Assembly: GCF_036588685.1 (NCBI RefSeq)
Contig: NC_086378.1
Location: forward strand, 75,471,127 to 75,535,126
From: Mytilus trossulus
Taxonomy: Eukaryota > Mollusca > Bivalvia > Mytilida > Mytilidae
Direction of reading: 5' to 3'
DNA: 64,000 nt
Notes under the pieces: model-generated
Databases searched by the model: none
Told to the model about the DNA's origin: nothing
The model's input: only the letters and a program-made list of their open reading frames with translations
Made by a program: the position numbers and the translations under genes
Shown here: positions 1 through 12,152 of the stretch, piece after piece
How positions within the stretch are numbered: the stretch's first letter is position 1
Layout: every line of letters starts with the position of its first letter

Positions 1-370
1 TGCTGAAGAGGAGCGTCCGTTTGGCTGTGCAGGATGTATTAAGCTCGCAGTCACGTCCAGTCAGAATGGGGACGTTAAATCCGATGCCTCGTGTAAAGAG
101 AGTGCCACACTCTATGCCTGTTGAAAACCATTGCAAGAACTATAACTTGAGGGTTGCAAAGGTGGACTGTTGCATGGCAGAATTTCTGTCCCTATCCAAT
201 AAACCCTCATTTTCCAGTGGCACTCCAAATTTACCTGACCATCATCCCGGATGGCCTCTGTTATGAACAAAACTTCCTATTGGATTTATTGTTAACATGT
301 TCTCGTCCTGAACATACTTGAAATATTTGCCACTGTACGTTAAGCAACCAACAATCAATCAATCAATTTA
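1..370 (+). repeat. Dispersed repeat with (AATC)n tail, 3' end of a retroelement
   Basis: A moderately GC-rich stretch ends in a short tetranucleotide tail (caatcaatcaatcaat) near 350-367, the usual look of the 3' end of a SINE or LINE. I recognise the segment around 175-350 as a repeat common in mussel genomes. The 81-codon open frame at 21-266 lies in it and resembles no protein I know. The 5' limit is outside the window. Confidence 0.5.
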
Positions 371-870
371 AATCCTGACATGTGGGTTTTTAACAAATAA
401 TGCATGGAACAAACACATATTTTCTTATGTTACTGAAACTTCATTCAGTAAACATTACATCATTCTTTGTCATTTAGTTAAAGAAAAGGGAAAGTGATCG
501 AGAAGGGAAATTTTGTAATTTAAAAAAAGTTTTGGTAGAGATGCGTCTTGAGCATGGTAAACATGATTAATGAAATAGTTTTATAATGTAGACTATATTG
601 TGTGCAAATCCTCAGATTAACAACATGCAGAAATGACGAACATGAAAATATGCAGAAAATAGGTCTACTTTTTTAAATACAAACATGCAGAAGTAAGATT
701 GAAAACGAAGTGTATACCCGATCCTAACCGGGACAAATTCAAACTTGATATTTGATTCATAAACAAATTAAACAATCAATGCAAGCATTAAAAAAGGTTC
801 AAAAATCACTCTTATATAGAACAGATGAAATTACAGTCTACGGTAAATTTCTTTCATTTGCGGAAAATTT

Positions 871-979
871 ATTTAAATTCTCCCTCATGAATTCGTCCGA
901 ATTTAAAACATTTCTATACTAAATACATGGCTAAATAAGAGACTAGTCATAATTTAGGTTTGTTTGCTCGCAGTAACTT
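871..979 (-). repeat. Terminal half (B2) of the 109-bp split direct repeat
   Basis: Matches 1358-1466 over 109 bp with one visible mismatch (gactagtc versus gacaagtc). It forms the 3' end of the tyrosine-recombinase element on the minus strand. Confidence 0.85.
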
Positions 980-1110
980 TCTTATTTTCTCAGCGAAACA
1001 ACATTTAATATCTTGTAAACATTTTACAAATTACAAAAATATACCACAATTCCATCTATATACATTCACAATGTCCTCTAAATACATATCAATACAAACA
1101 TAACTGTAAT

Positions 1111-1362
1111 ATATTATGCAGAGCTTAACGTTAACTTCGTCTATCAAAGTTACTCGAGCACATCGATAATAATCAAACGTAATCAGGACTTATATATGCC
1201 TATAAAACCCCACCCGTACTACCGCCCTCGAAATATTCGTGCAGAAAACAACATTAACATCAGACCACTTCTGATTTACATACTAGCCAAACTTGTACCA
1301 CAAGTCTAAAGATAGAAATAGAATAGGGAAATTCCAAATATAACGGAATAGAAATAAATTTA
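1111..1362 (-). repeat. Internal copy (A2) of the 252-bp split direct repeat
   Basis: Matches 5699-5950 nearly base for base. Visible differences include ccctcg versus ccttcg and cattaac versus cagtaac. It directly abuts the 109-bp repeat at 1358-1466, giving the nested B1-A2-B2 arrangement at the 3' end of the element. Confidence 0.85.
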
Positions 1363-1466
1363 AATTCTCCCTCATGAATTCGTCCGAATTTAAAACATTT
1401 CTATACTAAATACATGGCTAAATAAGAGACAAGTCATAATTTAGGTTTGTTTGCTCGCAGTAACTT
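1358..1466 (-). repeat. Internal copy (B1) of the 109-bp split direct repeat
   Basis: Near-identical partner of 871-979. It lies just downstream (minus-strand sense) of the recombinase stop codon at 1498. Confidence 0.85.
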
Positions 1467-1497
1467 CGATAAAACAAAGGAATAAATAATTTGAGAA

Positions 1498-2480
1498 CTA
1501 TATGCCAAGATTCAAGGAAACAGCCATTTGAGATTTTAAATTGTCTTTAATATACCCATCTTTGGATTTATCAGAAGCCCATCTACCGTGGACTTTAAGT
1601 AACCTATCAGAGACTCCTCTATTAGCCCCCGTAGAAGCGCCGCCACTTCTCAAACTATGAAGCCCAAACTTGAGCTTATCTAAACCAATATCTGATAAAC
1701 TCTCTAACAAAATTTCTCTCGCTCTGGTATAGGACAATGGACTATTTATATTACATAATTTATAAACATCTTTCGATTTCATAAAAGACAGTGCTCTGAA
1801 AATATAGCTATCAGAATTTTTACTCAATTCAGCTAAATTGATATACTTATTTAACCAAAAAACTGGACATAAATCTGTACCTGTTGCAGCTATAACAACA
1901 GAATTACCCCTTCTGTATAAATCAGTTTTGCTTTTATCAATGCGAATTTTAACATGACTGACTTGAAACTCAATATTATTCATCTTAATGTTAGCCAATT
2001 CACTATACCTCAAAAATCCAGAAAATCCTAAAAGAAATAATACTACTACACGCAATTTTTTGAGATTATTATGATCTCCGAACTTTAAAACAATTTTCCT
2101 TAATATATCTGGCGTAATAGGTTCTTTTTTGTTTATAGGTTTACTTAGCAATCTCCTTCCTCCTTCATAAATAAGACCAAGGAATTTGTCTGAACAAGGA
2201 TTATGTTTGAAATTAAAGTCATGAAACCATTTTATTGAATAAAAACTTGCATCTAAAATCGCAACACTGGATCCCTGTTGAATGAGTCCACCTATATACA
2301 TAGAAATCGTAGTAGTTGTCGCTGGTAAACACTCAAGTGAACATGAAACACACCATTTTTCAAACTTTTTAAAATAGCACTTGTATTTCTTAATTGTAGA
2401 ATTTGATCTAGACTATTCGACAAAAGAGGGTAAATCTCGTATATTACTGGCAAATCTTGAATCATTGGCATAACACTCAA
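1498..2480 (-). pseudogene. Tyrosine recombinase of the Ngaro/PAT-type element, one early stop
   Basis: The uninterrupted part (1498-2301) gives 267 residues with the catalytic set of a lambda-type tyrosine recombinase: Arg98 in FLRYSEL, His215-x-x-Arg218 in HSLR, His238 in HGRW and the nucleophile Tyr250 in DGYI. The same frame continues upstream of the Met at 2301 with family-like sequence (for example STIKKYKCYFKKFEKW) to about 2480, but a TAG at 2413-2415 interrupts it. The core catalytic domain is therefore intact while the N-terminal DNA-binding part is broken. The role in the family is to integrate the circular cDNA by strand exchange. Class assignment is firm; whether translation from an internal Met could give an active enzyme is unknown. 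Confidence 0.8.
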
Positions 2481-2571
2481 ATTGTTTCCATTGATCTGTA
2501 AAATAAATATAATAATGAATACCAAGTAATAACTATAAACAAAGTAAATATAATTAACAATACTACTATAA

Positions 2572-2705
2572 ATGAATGCGGCATTTCCCTCGCAAACAAC
2601 CCAGTGCGGCATTTCCCTCGCAAACAAATGAATGCGGCATTTCCCTCGCAAACAAATGAGTGCGGCATTTTCCTCGCAAACAAATGAATGCGGCATTTTC
2701 CTCCC
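2572..2705 (-). repeat. Minisatellite of about 28 bp, 4-5 units
   Basis: Units of the form aatgcggcatttccctcgca plus a caaacaaatg spacer repeat with few changes. The array lies in the non-coding interval between pol and the recombinase. Each unit contains a 4-bp TGCG/CGCA stem closing a 10-base loop. The last unit has lost the pairing (CCCA in place of CGCA). Confidence 0.8.
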
Positions 2706-2919
2706 ACACTTACTGTGGCATTCAACCTCACAGTATTTAAAAAAGTCATATACTTATATATATACAGTGGCATTAACCCTCACTGTATTCATAAACAATT
2801 AATCAACAATGTTAACAATGACATATCTAATTGTTGCAGTTAAAACATCACAATGTTAAATTTAACATTCTTTCGAATATAGTCTCATATCTAAAAACTG
2901 CGGCAAATAACCATCGCAG
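2577..2919 (-). other. Family of hairpins with shared loop and co-varying stems
   Basis: Four TGCG/CGCA hairpins in the minisatellite (2577-2594, 2605-2622, 2633-2650, 2661-2678) are followed by three single ones with different but paired stems. These are TACTGTG/CACAGTA at 2711-2735, ATACAGTG/CACTGTAT at 2762-2788 and CTGCG/CGCAG at 2898-2919. A weaker member, ATTGT/ACAAT, lies at 2830-2854. Plus-strand loops resemble GCATTnAACCCT. Conserved loops on changing stems point to selection on structure, though I could not run a statistical test. Confidence 0.6.
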
Positions 2920-2965
2920 AAAACTAAATCAACTACAGTCTGTATACAACATTCAATGTATAATC

Positions 2966-4960
2966 TCAATACTTCGAGAAATCCAACAACAAAACATATA
3001 CATTACTGTTAAAAGGTCTCTGTGCAAATATACTCTTTTCTTGTGAACCTTTTGTAAAAAAGTTCATAGGTTTTACATACTCTCTAAAGTCTATAACAAA
3101 ATATTTAAATCTGTCTGAAAACCTATTCACTAAGATAGGCCAAAATAACGCCGATGGCCATTTAGGTACAACTAAAGTGCCTTTAGCTTTACATAATCGC
3201 ATGTGATTTAAACACTTGCTAACTAAACAAACTGGTGGAACTAACCAGTTATTATGAGCAGACCAATCATATGCGAAAGCATCAACCCCGGAAGTATCCG
3301 GTGAATAATATCTAGAGTTAAAATAGTCTACTTTTTTGTTTTTCGAATCTGCAAAACGATCGCATGTGAATGGTCCCCATAATTTATCAAAATATATAAA
3401 AATTTGATAGGAAACACCCCAATCGTCATAATCAAAAATTTTGCTTAGATAATCTGCATAAGTATTTTTATCTCTAGGTATCCATTCAACATCCAAGAAA
3501 ATATTATGTGACAAACAAATATGAAATGAGCTTAAAGCAATGTCTTGTAATTCTACTTTCATGCTACCCTTTTTAACAATCTGTACTACATTTTGGTTAT
3601 CTGTATAAAGTTTAACAAATTTTCCTGTTAAATCAGATTTAAAAGAAGAAATATTCTTTTCTACAGTTTTCAATTCTCTCCATGTAGAACTTTTGCTTCT
3701 TTCATGACCATCAAACATAAAATGTACAATTTTGTTATCATTCATTATAAACCCTGCTCCGGCATACTGACTAGCGTCAGTGAAAATTACACGCTGTGGT
3801 ATTCTATTTATAGGTACAATGCGTTGGAAAGATAATGACTCGCATTCAAAATACCAAAATTTTAGTTCCTTCAAAATGTTGTCATTTATAGGGATGACAT
3901 CGTCCCATGCAGATCTACAACAGACTAGCATATGCATATGCTTCGTCATCATTTGACAAACGTTACCAAGAGCAGGAATCATAGAAATGATTTTTCCACA
4001 TATTTTAGCAATACATCTATAAGTCAAAATAGTTTTGCCATCTACTACGCTCGATATTACCAGCTTTAAAGCAAATAATTTTTTAAGCGATATTTCTAAA
4101 GTACAATCTTTAAAGTTCCAAACAAAACCTAACCAATCAATATTTTGTACTGGTTCCCAGACACTCTTTTCTGTATTAGCAATAAATCCGGAAAGCAGTA
4201 AATCATTTTTTACTGTTTTCGATAATTCGAAACATGTATCAAAATTTTCTGCTGTACCCATACCATCATCTAAATAAACCACCATGGGAAATCCTAAAGA
4301 TCTCCAGTATTTAACTAACACACGTACTGTCTTGGTAAATATATGACCAGCTGATGAAAGTCCAAAAGGCAAAACCGAAAAAGTAAAATAACGCACTGTA
4401 TCACCATATTGCCAAGAAAATCCTAAATATTTTGATGATCAGGGTGAATTTCTATATGGTGATAACCAGACTTTAAATCAAATTTAAATCCAAAACCGCT
4501 AAAATTTACAAATGTCATAGCTTCTTTAACCCCTTCAAATTTAACTTTTTGTTTCTCGACAAATTTATTAACATGTCTCAAATCTAAGACTAATCATTCT
4601 TTACCCGTACTATTTACCGACACAGTAAGTGGATTAACGACAAATGGTCGATTTACTTCTTTTATACATTCTTTAGTTAAAAGTTCTTCAATAGAATTTT
4701 CTACAAATTCTGAGTGTTTTAACGCGGATCTATTATTACTTAGAAAAATAGTCGGTGGTTCACTCAGAAAAGGAATTCTATAACCAAAATTAATAACATT
4801 CATAATAAAATCATTAGCGTTAAGTACATTTTTCCAAAACAATGCATGTTTTCTTAAATTTCCTTTCACATTTATAAGATTTTGACCAGATTTTTTCTCA
4901 TACTTGTTAACAAATTGAAAACAATACTCAACTTCATCTATGTCTGTATCTGTTTTGTTA
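2966..4960 (-). pseudogene. Reverse transcriptase / RNase H polyprotein of the Ngaro/PAT-type element
   Basis: Two pieces in different frames make up the gene. The upstream piece (about 4594-4960) has the N-terminal RT region with the motif PFLSEPPTIFLSNN and ends in an in-frame stop at 4594. After about 160 nt of the same frame there is a single-base shift near 4430 in an A-run. The longer piece (2966-4396, 476 residues) has FTFSVLPFGLSSA, the RT catalytic YLDD at residues 41-44, then RNase H with Asp in FTDASQ, Glu in TWREL, Asp in YTDNQ and Asp in YADYLS. A C-terminal tail has the LVVPKWPSALFWP block seen in DIRS-order pol. There is no protease or DDE integrase, as expected for this order. 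The start is uncertain because pol overlaps the end of gag in another frame. Confidence 0.8.
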
Positions 4961-5700
4961 CTGGGTCTTTCCTGTGTTCTGTTCTTGGAACTTTGTTGCT
5001 GTAGGAATCCTTTTTTCGGGGCAGTTCCTTGCAAAGTGCCCGGGCTGGTTACAATAGAAACACTTGTAACTTTCTGACTTTCCTGCTTTGGAGAACTCGG
5101 TATCACTGACTTGGCTAAGGCCACGAAAAAAACTCCTAGAATTGAATTCTCCTTTTCTGTAACCACTATTGGAAGATTCTGGTTTACTGTACGGCTTGGA
5201 ACTTCTTTTACGAGAAGCCCTGGAAATAGCAGCACGCAAATCACTAGCATCTTCTTTATTGTCGGCCAACGGACTATCCAAGTATTCTTTAACCGTGTCC
5301 CATCCATGCTTGTCGGCTATCTTTAGAATTTTGTTACGCTTACGGATGATTTCCTTTTCCTGGGAAATGATTTCACTAACTTCGGAAGCGTTTCCAAGCT
5401 TTATACAACTTTCAACGGCAGCAAGCCTCTCCAGACGCTCGGTATTAAACGAATATTGCACTTTAATTCCCTCACTATGGAATACAAATTCTGGTTGATC
5501 GACACCGGTTGCTTTAACACTTTTTCCTAAACGAGCTTCGAAATGATTAATCAAGGAATGTTTTGCTTCTCTAAAGCATTGTTTAAAGCTGACGTAAAAA
5601 GCGAAATAGCCCCGTCCGTACTTAACTCTGTTTCGTTACTATTTTCAGCATGTTGAGTAGTAGCACGGCGTTCATCATGGTCGGAGCCTTCCTCGGACAT
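4958..5700 (-). pseudogene. Gag-like protein with CCHC zinc knuckle, frameshifted
   Basis: The likely start is the ATG at 5698-5700, immediately inside the 252-bp repeat, opening with an acidic stretch (MSEEGSDHDERR). That frame stops near 5562 and the protein continues one frame over from about 5567 to the stop at 4958, which implies a one-base change in an A-run. The downstream part is charged and helical and ends in a CCHC knuckle, CFYCNQPGHFARNC (C-x2-C-x4-H-x4-C), as in nucleocapsid domains that bind element RNA. The last about 40 codons overlap the start of pol in a different frame. Confidence 0.7.
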
Positions 5701-5950
5701 ATTATGCAGAGCTTAACGTTAACTTCGTCTATCAAAGTTACTCGAGCACATCGATAATAATCAAACGTAATCAGGACTTATATATGCCTATAAAACCCCA
5801 CCCGTACTACCGCCTTCGAAATATTCGTGCAGAAAACAACAGTAACATCAGACCACTTCTGATTTACATACTAGCCAAACTTGTACCACAAGTCTAAAGA
5901 TAGAAATAGAATAGGGAAATTCCAAATATAACGGAATAGAAATAAATTTA
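5699..5950 (-). repeat. 5' copy (A1) of the 252-bp split direct repeat
   Basis: Near-identical to 1111-1362. On the minus strand it is the 5' end of the element, and the gag ATG follows at its inner edge. Confidence 0.85.
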
Positions 5951-7394
5951 CAAATCGCATTTTCTTTTGCGACAGGAATATTCTTTAAAATTAGTTAGTT
6001 TATTTCCCTATCAATTTATAACCGTAGCTCATTTGTAATACATAGGAAGATGGGTAATACACACGCACGACATTGCTTCGACATTGTACGGTATATAGAG
6101 TTACGATGTAGAAGTTGTGGCGACGTTACTGTAGACAATGACGTCGCCGTATTATTTTAATGTTCAGGGCAAAAATAAAAAAACTTCAACAAGGAGAAGC
6201 GTAAAAACTAGCACGGTTGCTAAGAACTTTTTTTTCACCGATGGATTCGTCTTTTATTTTTGAATCGTACATCAATTTAAAAAAAATCGATTGACCAACA
6301 AAATAGAAAATCTTGATAATGTAAAAATATCTGCTAATTTTGATGATTTTCCCATTATATCCTTTGTATTTTTGGAGTGTCATGCTGTTTATGTCAACGG
6401 CTCGTATCTCAAAAACGAAAACGGTTATCCCCTTTTTTGTTTTATTTTCTGTAATTTTAAAAGCAGAATTCATATGTGAAATTTAAAAAAAATCAATTGT
6501 GTAGTTTAATTACGTACACTTCCCCTTAATGAACTCTAAAGGAATGAAAGATAATCTTTTTATCGCATACAAACGTCACATACGCACAGGAAGTCAATCT
6601 GTGATGTTGTGGATCAGACTATTTTGCTCTATAAGATTAATGGATCTCTTATTTACAATCAAATTTGTCTGGAAATATATTCCGTTTTACTATCATGCAA
6701 GCTATTTGAAACAAAATACATAAGTAGTTCTTACAGGTCGCCGACTATGGATTCAACCTTTCAACCAGCTGTCAGAATAGGAAAAGGATGTCTGCTCTTT
6801 GGTCAGATGACATATTCCAAATTTCAATTCTCCATAGTCAACGAACCTTTTCTACACATGTTCTAATTTATCGTATACCTTATTCATTTATCTAAAACAA
6901 CAGTTATACATTAAATTTTGTTAATTTTTACTAAGTCTTAAAAAAGGCATGAACATTTGTTAAAATCTCCTTTAAATTTTATATTTTTACCTTACAAGTT
7001 GTTTTTCACATATTCAAAAAAAAGCTTCCTCGTCATTCTATTATTAAAGAAATGATATCAAATAATTTAGAAATCTGTCAGGATTGCTTAATTTAACTTG
7101 CTCAGAAACAAATTAAGGAATACATTAAAAATGTCATAGTATATAATATTTACAATCAATATTAGTTTCCGTTCTCTTACATGGAGTAATAATATGGACT
7201 TAACATTCATTGATATGATTATAAAATTGCATCCTCCATTCAGAATGATTTAGGAATGTAAATGATTCTGAGTGAATTTGTTGGACTTGCTTTATTCTAT
7301 AAATGTAGTTCTGTTTTTGTAACAAAATATTAGTATAAACACAGTATGTCTTCATATACAAGATATATGTTTAAACACAAACGCACCAAATAAA

Positions 7395-7545
7395 GGCAAC
7401 AGTAGTATATATACCGCTATTGGAGGGTCATAACTCGATTGAGAGAAAATAAATCAGGGTTACAAACTAAAACCGAGAAAAACAATCAATTGAAAGAGGA
7501 AACAACGAAACAGCAGAAACGCTGAAGTGCAAAAAAAAAATAGAC
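7395..7545 (-). repeat. Dispersed mussel repeat ('ggcaacagtagtataccgct' family)
   Basis: The sequence runs from ggcaacagtagtatataccg through gggttacaaactaaaaccga to gaaacagcagaaacgctgaa. Related copies are visible at 13990-14345 (opposite orientation), 18628-18780 and 55410-55680 (opposite). I recognise the family as common in mussel DNA; its class is unclear to me. Confidence 0.55.
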
Positions 7546-10500
7546 AACGCAATACACACAAACACAAATTATGAGATAACAACTGCCATTTTTTTTCTTG
7601 GAATTGGACATTTTAAGAAAAATTGCAGGGTTGAAGTTGAAGGCATGAATCATCTCAAATGGTTTTTTTAAATTTTTAATATATATCAAACTCGTCGTTG
7701 ATCTTGCTGGTCTAACTTGTCTTTACATTTGTTATCAATTCAAACGATTAATCCAACGAGAGGATGGTTGAACAAACGAAAATTCAACATGTTTTCTTGA
7801 TAATGATTCACACAATAACCCAATGTGGATATTATAAGTATCAGCCGATAATTCACCAAAATGGACAATCATTAACTATAATAACATAAATATATAGATG
7901 TAATGTACCCTATACTATCATTAAAACAACAGTAACAAATTGAAAGGTTTTAAATCTATTTCTATGTTTAAAAATGTATTTTAAACAAATCAATCATTTC
8001 TCAATTCGAAATCAATCTTTGCAAGATTGGAATAGTTTTATGGTTGATTTTGAAAGACTTTTTCATCATTCTGTTTATAACGAAATCATATCAAATACTT
8101 TCGAACTATTCTTAATATAGTTTGCACTATACCAAACTAAAGAATAAATTAAGATTGTCATAGTTTGATGTTCAGAATCAATATTAATTTCCGTTATCGT
8201 ACAATTGCATATTATGAATACATAATTTGTAACTCAAATTCATTACCGTGCTTAACAAATTGTTTTCTCCACTCAACAAATTCTTACCTTGAATAATTCA
8301 AAGGATTAAAGTAGTAATATTTGAATCGTCTAGGGAATTTATTTTCTTCTCTTTTTTTTTGTTTCTTGATAGACACGTTTGACTTTAAATGCATTCATAG
8401 GAAATATTGAATGTAAGATAAATTACTTAAAAAAAGTAATACATACTTAAAATATTATCGAATAACGATATCTAACATACATTTGGTTATTACTTATTAC
8501 ATATTAGTCGGCAGATTGTTATTTGTATACAAGTAAGATGTACATGCATTTGTTGTGATATCAATTACATGATTTTGTAATTTATATAAGATAGTTAATT
8601 TTAACCCTTGTATTTATATTGTCTCCTTATAAATGCTCACTATTTATATAAATGCATTTTAGTTAAATGTTAAATTTTAATTATAACCAATATTGATGGA
8701 TAATAAAAATCTTTCTTGTTTTCATAGCAGTAGTGTTCAAATTCTATTGGATTCATTTATTTTCCCAGTTGAATAAACTTGAATAAAAACTAGGTAAGTT
8801 CCACTTTATGATTTTTTAACTAGATTGTATGACCTTTTTCTAAATAGAGCCATGTTACGTCTATGGTGTTTTTTGTTCTTATATCATTTCCTCCATTGAA
8901 AATTATAACAACAATACTAATAAAGGAAAAATAAATCAATGATTGTCATAAATTAACAAAAATAAACGTTATTCACCGTTTTGTATATATATTTAACATT
9001 TCTTTAGATATTATTCTTAACTTGTGTACTACATATTAAATTAAACTACAATGCCACTCAGATATATTATGAATACAAAATGTAATCCTGGTATCTGTGA
9101 TGAGTTTATTTTTTGTGATTACAAAAGGCAGCAAATTTCAAATTTCAATAATTGATAATACTGAATACTTGTATGTGTATTAAAGTTTGAAAAGTTCAAT
9201 GTATAGTTACATTTTTGCGATGTATGAAAACAAAAACCGACAAGTGTTGTCGTAACATTACTACTCATCCGGAAAAAAACAACCTTGATTGGAAGACGTA
9301 AATGTGTTGATAAATAAGCCGATACAGATAGACGAGTGTAAGTAACATTAAAGCGTAATTGTTTCAGTTTGACCTCACAACATGCCAACATGACTGTTTG
9401 CAGTGAAGGCCTTTTTTTTATAAAAAAAAAACAAAATGTGTGTAGTATATTTGACAAACAAGCAGTATTCAATTTTCTTTTCTTTTCCTACAAATCTGTT
9501 TCACAATCCCTTATGTCCCAAGTTGGAATCAATAAATGATAGAAGATAATTATGAGAGGCTTAATGAATATTCAAATTCACAATCGGCAACAAACTGACA
9601 ACGGGATGGCATAAAACAAAAACGACCAAAAGACAAACAAGAGTTAACAAAACACAAAAAAACATAATCTTAGAAACAATAACCCTTCCAATTATATACA
9701 GATCGTACATGCTCCACACGTCGGATTAATCATTGCTCATATTATTAAATTTCAAAATTACAATAAAGACACCGTTCTGACACTGATGCATAGTTTATCG
9801 TGTCGGTCGACCATATTGTGATGAAACCGAAAATAATTCACTGTAGTGGCAAACCTAATCATTCGACAGTTTATGCATGGAATCACACCCTTATTTGTTA
9901 ACTTTGTTTTATGTAAAACAACATGACTGTATTAACTAGTTAGATATGTAAACTCCATACGATGGAGCACAAGATTAGTTATTGTTGGGAAATGTGACGT
10001 TAACCTTTAGAAAATTATATTGTAGTTAGAAATCGTCTTTCTGTGCCAATTTCAAACAAACAGAACATGATATGAAACCGACTTTGTTTTTTTGCAAAAT
10101 CCAACATCTCAAGTTCAATGGGATATATTATATTTTAGCACACATTGAAATGTGGGTTCTTAAGTCACAGGACATAAACACAATCTATATATCAAACCGA
10201 GGATTATATGTATAAAAAAAATCTAATATGACGTGCTTCTTACGCTGTGTAAACAACACTGTGATAAAATTATCGATATATCTATAATTAGCACAGACAC
10301 AAAGATATACATAGTAATGGCTATTACAATATACTTCCCAATTTAATCTACATGTATTGGAAACGTATTTGCAGACCCTTTGCCGATTTTATTGTTTTAA
10401 AAAGTGCAATTTAAAAAAGACAAAATAACTTTTATTCTTATTTTTATGCATTAGAAAAAGAAGTAATGCACAACAGCTCGTTGAATTCAACAAAATAAAA

Positions 10501-10960
10501 ATAAAATAAAATTCAGCGAAAGTCTATTAAACTTTTTGGCACATTTAAAACATGACATCACACAAATAAAACTGCTAAAGTTGAAAGTTTTCTGTTACGT
10601 GAGCCATCAAAATTCGTATAATATCGTATTAAAACTGATTTTTGAGGTAAGTTTTTTTTTTATTCTAATGCATTATTCGAATATTTACTCGTTTCAGCAA
10701 GTGAACACGGCGGCTCCTTAGTTACGAAATGTCAACTTCGGATATGACGGAAGCTTACCAGAAACACATGGAAATTAAAAATGGCAAATGTTGGGTTTTA
10801 GAATTATAAGAGATTTTTTCTAGCAATTTTTCACGAAATAACCTATGCAAGCTACATATTAACAAAGATATTTGAGCTTCATCTAACAGGGAGTAGAAAA
10901 TAACCGCCACACACACACAGCATACCCTCGTTTCAGTTTTTTTATGACCGTATTTGTCGA

Positions 10961-11117
10961 AATAATTCATGGAAGCCATAGATTATTAGAAATTCACACA
11001 TGTCCTGGGCCGTGATATTCGTTATTTTATCCCTCGCTAGCGCTCAGGATAAAATTCGAATATCACGGCCTAGGCCATATGTAAATTTCCAACAATCTAT
11101 GGCTTCCAGGAATTATT
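10961..11117. mobile_element. Long palindrome, foldback MITE
   Basis: Two arms of roughly 70 bp are inverted copies. The left starts aataattcatggaagccat and ends gttattttatcc; the right starts aggataaaattcgaa and ends atggcttccaggaatta. The spacer is about 10 bases (ctcgctagcg). Related sequence occurs as a full palindrome at 57111-57235 and as a half at 50893-50965, so this is a dispersed element and not a site-specific structure. Confidence 0.7.
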
Positions 11118-12095
11118 TTTCAAATAGAACCTTGATGTCGAAGAGTATGTCTTATTGAACACACTGAGAGAACAAATTACGTGCTCGCGGTTGATATCTA
11201 ATTGTTAGAAGTTAGCAGATATATATATAAAAAAAAGGTTACTGTATCAAACTAAAAGCATAACAAATTTTTTTACTGTTATATCCCTGAGCAAAATTAT
11301 AAGCATTTTATAAAACATACATATGTAAGAAATTGTATGACTTATAGGTTGCACTTCTGTAAATATAGACAATGCAATTTCCAATAGGAACTCCCTTTAC
11401 GTCTAAGTATGTTCCTCTGTTACTATAAAGTTTCGTGTGCAACATATTTTTGAATGGAATGTTTATATGCACTACTATTTTAATCAAAAGTCGAACGATA
11501 TGGCTCTGTGGCAAATTTTCAACATCTATATATTAAGCTAATTTTTTAAGGGTAAATACTTATTATAAAATTCTGTGCTACCCCTCCCTTCAATAATGGT
11601 CTCCCTCAGACTTCAATTTACGCCGCTGACATGTATACTTATACTGGGAACATTTAGAAATTTTGTCCCTATAAGATGAAACATAGATATATTATTTGGG
11701 AACCAAGTAGTCAACAGAACAAAATATCTCCTAAAAGAGACAAGATTTGTGAAACATCTGTATTTTATATTATTGTACTGTGCAACCTATAAGTATTTTA
11801 CAGTTATTTGTTATACATCTACTTTTTACTTACACATCACGGTTTACTATATATTGACATTTTGAATTGTCTCATTTATATCGAAGGTGTCATAAAAACT
11901 TTTTATGTTGTATGCTGTTTCTACATGACAAAGTATAAGTCTTTTTTAGTATATATTGATGGTCTCATGTCCAAGAGTTTTGCGGCATTTTCAAATAAGA
12001 TAGTAAAGGAAGAATGCCGCTGCAAATGCATGGTCGAGGAATATCATTTGGTATTTGTGATTATAAACTTAGTTCAGAACGCCGCTATTGGGAGC

Positions 12096-12130
12096 TGTGT
12101 AAACGAGACACGAGTCTGGCGTATTAGATA
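12096..12130 (+). ncRNA. Decayed hammerhead-ribozyme repeat fragment
   Basis: The string gtgtaaacgagacacgagtc plus tggcgtatta matches the 3' half of the intact motif at 51149-51192 with several substitutions. GAAA has become GAGA and the catalytic CTGANGA block is missing. It is a relic and should not cleave. Confidence 0.4.
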
Positions 12131-12152
12131 ATACGTGAAGCATCTCTAATGA

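Larger units (their letters stand above)
871..5950 (-). mobile_element. Ngaro/PAT-type tyrosine-recombinase retrotransposon (DIRS order), decayed
   Basis: On the minus strand the element reads 252-bp repeat (5699-5950), gag, reverse transcriptase/RNase H, tyrosine recombinase, 109-bp repeat (1358-1466), second 252-bp repeat (1111-1362), second 109-bp repeat (871-979). This A1-ORFs-B1-A2-B2 split direct repeat layout is characteristic of PAT/Ngaro-like elements, as opposed to the LTRs of Gypsy/Copia. There is no integrase or protease; integration would use the recombinase on a circular DNA intermediate. The paired repeats differ by only one to a few bases, so insertion was fairly recent. However, gag, pol and the recombinase each carry a frameshift or stop, so this copy cannot be autonomous. 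Length is about 5.1 kb, in the usual range for the group. Confidence 0.85.

Noticed and set aside
2572-2705. Regularly spaced short repeats resembling a CRISPR array
   Set aside because: Spacers are themselves repeated, the units lie inside a eukaryotic retroelement, and no cas-like gene is present. It is a minisatellite of hairpins.
11808-12131. 107-codon plus-strand open frame
   Set aside because: Hydrophobic low-complexity start, ends in a decayed hammerhead repeat, and no recognisable domain. Likely chance.
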